From a virus: DNA of 58,157 nt. Both the position numbers and the translations under genes were made by a program. The stretch covers positions 1 to 58,157 of IMG/VR virus record IMGVR_UViG_3300023220_000531. One strand, given 5' to 3'. The notes below the pieces were generated by a model. That model was given only the letters and a program-made list of their open reading frames with translations. It had not been told where the DNA came from and did not search any database. Shown here in pieces: positions 57,022 to 58,157 of this stretch (its first letter is position 1; each line of letters opens with the position of its first letter).

Positions 57022-58157
57022 ATGGCCTTCGAAGATAATTTACCGCAATCAGCCGATGAAATGGTGCAAAAGTCACTCACTGACGTTCAGCGTGAACTTG
57101 AAAAAGTACCTAATGAAAACAAGCCTAATGCTTTTCTCGAGGCCAATTGGTTAAGAGCTATTCCAGTCGCCGGGGCTAATAGAACATTTGATAACGTTCT
57201 CCAGTTGAAAGAAGCTATCAAGCTAAACATGCCTGATACTGCTGAGGATGAATTTGTTGATCGCTGGGGCTCCATTTACATCAGCGACAGAACAGCGGCT
57301 ACAGGTGCAGTTGGTAATGTTGCATCTACAGGCGTTGCAGCTTCAATAATCCCAATATCAACAGTTTATCAATTATCTGGTATTCAGTATTCAACGACTT
57401 CTGCAACCACTATTACCGCGCAAAGCTTGTCTGTGGCCAGCATTACCCGACTAGACACAATTGTAACTGTCACCACTGTTGATGATCACTTACTTGGATC
57501 AAACGTTGAAGTAACTATCGTTGATGCCGTAGAGACTGAATATAACGGCCCTCAGGAAATACAGGTTACCGGTGCAAAAACGTTTACATTTCCCATTGCA
57601 ACAACACCAACGTCACCAGCGACAGGAACAATAACCGCTGATTTCACCTCCGGCAGCGTACCGTTACAAGCGTTGGTTCCTGTCAACCCTGATGATCCTT
57701 TTGGCGCTGCAACAAACCAATTATTAGATGCTCCCCTTTCCCTTGCTTCACCTATTGCCGGTGTTGATAACGTCGCCAATGTTGATTTCGGTCAATTAGC
57801 TGGTGGAGCAGACCAGGAAACAGACGCCGAATACAAACAACGTTACATCGATAAAATAAGAGATCCCGTTTCTCATTTTGCAACATCCGATATCGATCAA
57901 CAGATTAGAGCTGAAGTGCCAGGCGTTACCCGGACATTTATTCAAAAATCTGGGCAGCAAATAGGATCCAACAGCATTGTTTCAATTAATCGATTCGATG
58001 TCTTTGCAAAAGTCGTAACCTCTTCGCCTCATGGATTGTTCGACGGCGCACAGATTACCGTTATTGGCGCCGGTGAGTCTCCTTATAATGTTACCGATGG
58101 TTCAGTTCTTGTTATCGATGCAACTACATTTGCTTATCTGGTTGCTGGTTCACCGGC
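57022..58157 (+). CDS. Baseplate J-like protein, N-terminal part (continues at 2-613)
   Basis: Starts one base after the gp46-like stop. Reads in one frame to the window end and, via the terminal repeat, on to 613, for a 534-residue protein (Mu gp47 / P2 J family). Signatures: NAFLEANWLRAIPVAGANRTF, AEDEFVDRWGSIYIS near the start; GQLAGGADQETDAEYKQRY and DPVSHFATSDIDQQIRAEV in the middle. Two beta-rich segments with the same look as the insert in the 48136 protein lie at about 57430-57650 and across the junction. Confidence 0.85.
   Translation, partial: MAFEDNLPQSADEMVQKSLTDVQRELEKVPNENKPNAFLEANWLRAIPVAGANRTFDNVLQLKEAIKLNMPDTAEDEFVDRWGSIYISDRTAATGAVGNVASTGVAASIIPISTVYQLSGIQYSTTSATTITAQSLSVASITRLDTIVTVTTVDDHLLGSNVEVTIVDAVETEYNGPQEIQVTGAKTFTFPIATTPTSPATGTITADFTSGSVPLQALVPVNPDDPFGAATNQLLDAPLSLASPIAGVDNVANVDFGQLAGGADQETDAEYKQRYIDKIRDPVSHFATSDIDQQIRAEVPGVTRTFIQKSGQQIGSNSIVSINRFDVFAKVVTSSPHGLFDGAQITVIGAGESPYNVTDGSVLVIDATTFAYLVAGSP
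58014..58157. repeat. Terminal direct repeat, right copy
   Basis: Identical to bases 1-144. Together they close the circle; see the entry at 1-144. Confidence 0.97.

Noticed and set aside
1-58157. tRNA genes, CRISPR arrays, integrase or transposase
   Set aside because: I found no cloverleaf pattern, no repeat-spacer array and no tyrosine/serine recombinase or DDE transposase motif. Absence by eye is not proof; a tRNA scan would decide.

Overview
The window is one complete genome of a tailed, contractile-tail bacteriophage (myovirus morphology), not a piece of a bacterial chromosome. The first 144 bases (1-144) are repeated exactly as the last 144 (58014-58157), so the unit is about 58,013 bp and circular or circularly permuted as assembled. 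The window edge cuts the baseplate J gene, which runs from 57022 across the end and finishes at 613. Base composition is AT-leaning. The Gram-negative-type lysis genes, lipoprotein signals and the relatives of the small genes point to a gammaproteobacterial host, but the host cannot be read from the sequence. The head looks HK97-type (portal, MuF-like protein, S78 protease, major capsid protein, gp6/gp10-like connectors). The tail is Mu-type (sheath, tube, frameshifted chaperone, tape measure, gp43 to gp48-like baseplate). There is no Mu-type transposase, and no integrase or CI repressor is recognisable.

Layout. (1) 36.5-58.0 kb and on through 0-6.7 kb, all rightward: terminase, portal, capsid, connectors, sheath/tube/tape measure, baseplate, tail fibre proteins, a secreted esterase, then the lysis block (spanin-like proteins, M15 endolysin, membrane proteins/holin). 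(2) 20.85 down to 6.6 kb, leftward: zinc-ribbon proteins, an ERF single-strand annealing protein, a YqaJ exonuclease, an SMC/RecF-like ATPase, small regulators, an HNH-AP2 nuclease, a Ref-like nuclease, RtcB RNA ligase, an Rmf-like protein, an ASCH-like protein, a DUF1643 protein and two related HNH cassettes. (3) 20.96-30.4 kb, rightward: an AlpA-like protein, nucleases, a Cro-like protein, a GIY-YIG protein, a replication initiator with an apparent internal origin, a helicase and a C5 cytosine methyltransferase, closed by a strong terminator at 30465-30493. (4) 30.5-36.4 kb, rightward: a block of virion-like proteins of unknown role, then a cluster of very small genes leading into the terminase.

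Control. Leftward and rightward early transcription diverge from 20850-20958, where two promoters overlap and a 20-bp operator-like sequence is repeated. A second regulatory spot lies at 15662-15744 in front of a small HTH gene. The late leftward and rightward transcripts converge near 6.65-6.8 kb.

Most notable: a lambda-like iteron origin inside the replication initiator gene; a GGGAAAT slippery site joining the two tail chaperone frames; two copies of an HNH gene that share an extended -10 promoter, a hairpin and a conserved leader; a phage RtcB RNA ligase beside an Rmf-like gene; a 596-residue signal-peptide protein placed inside the head-tail connector genes; a protein built of 36-37-residue tandem repeats; and a beta-rich module that seems to recur in the tail terminator and baseplate J proteins. 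All assignments are by reading the sequence; no database search was run.
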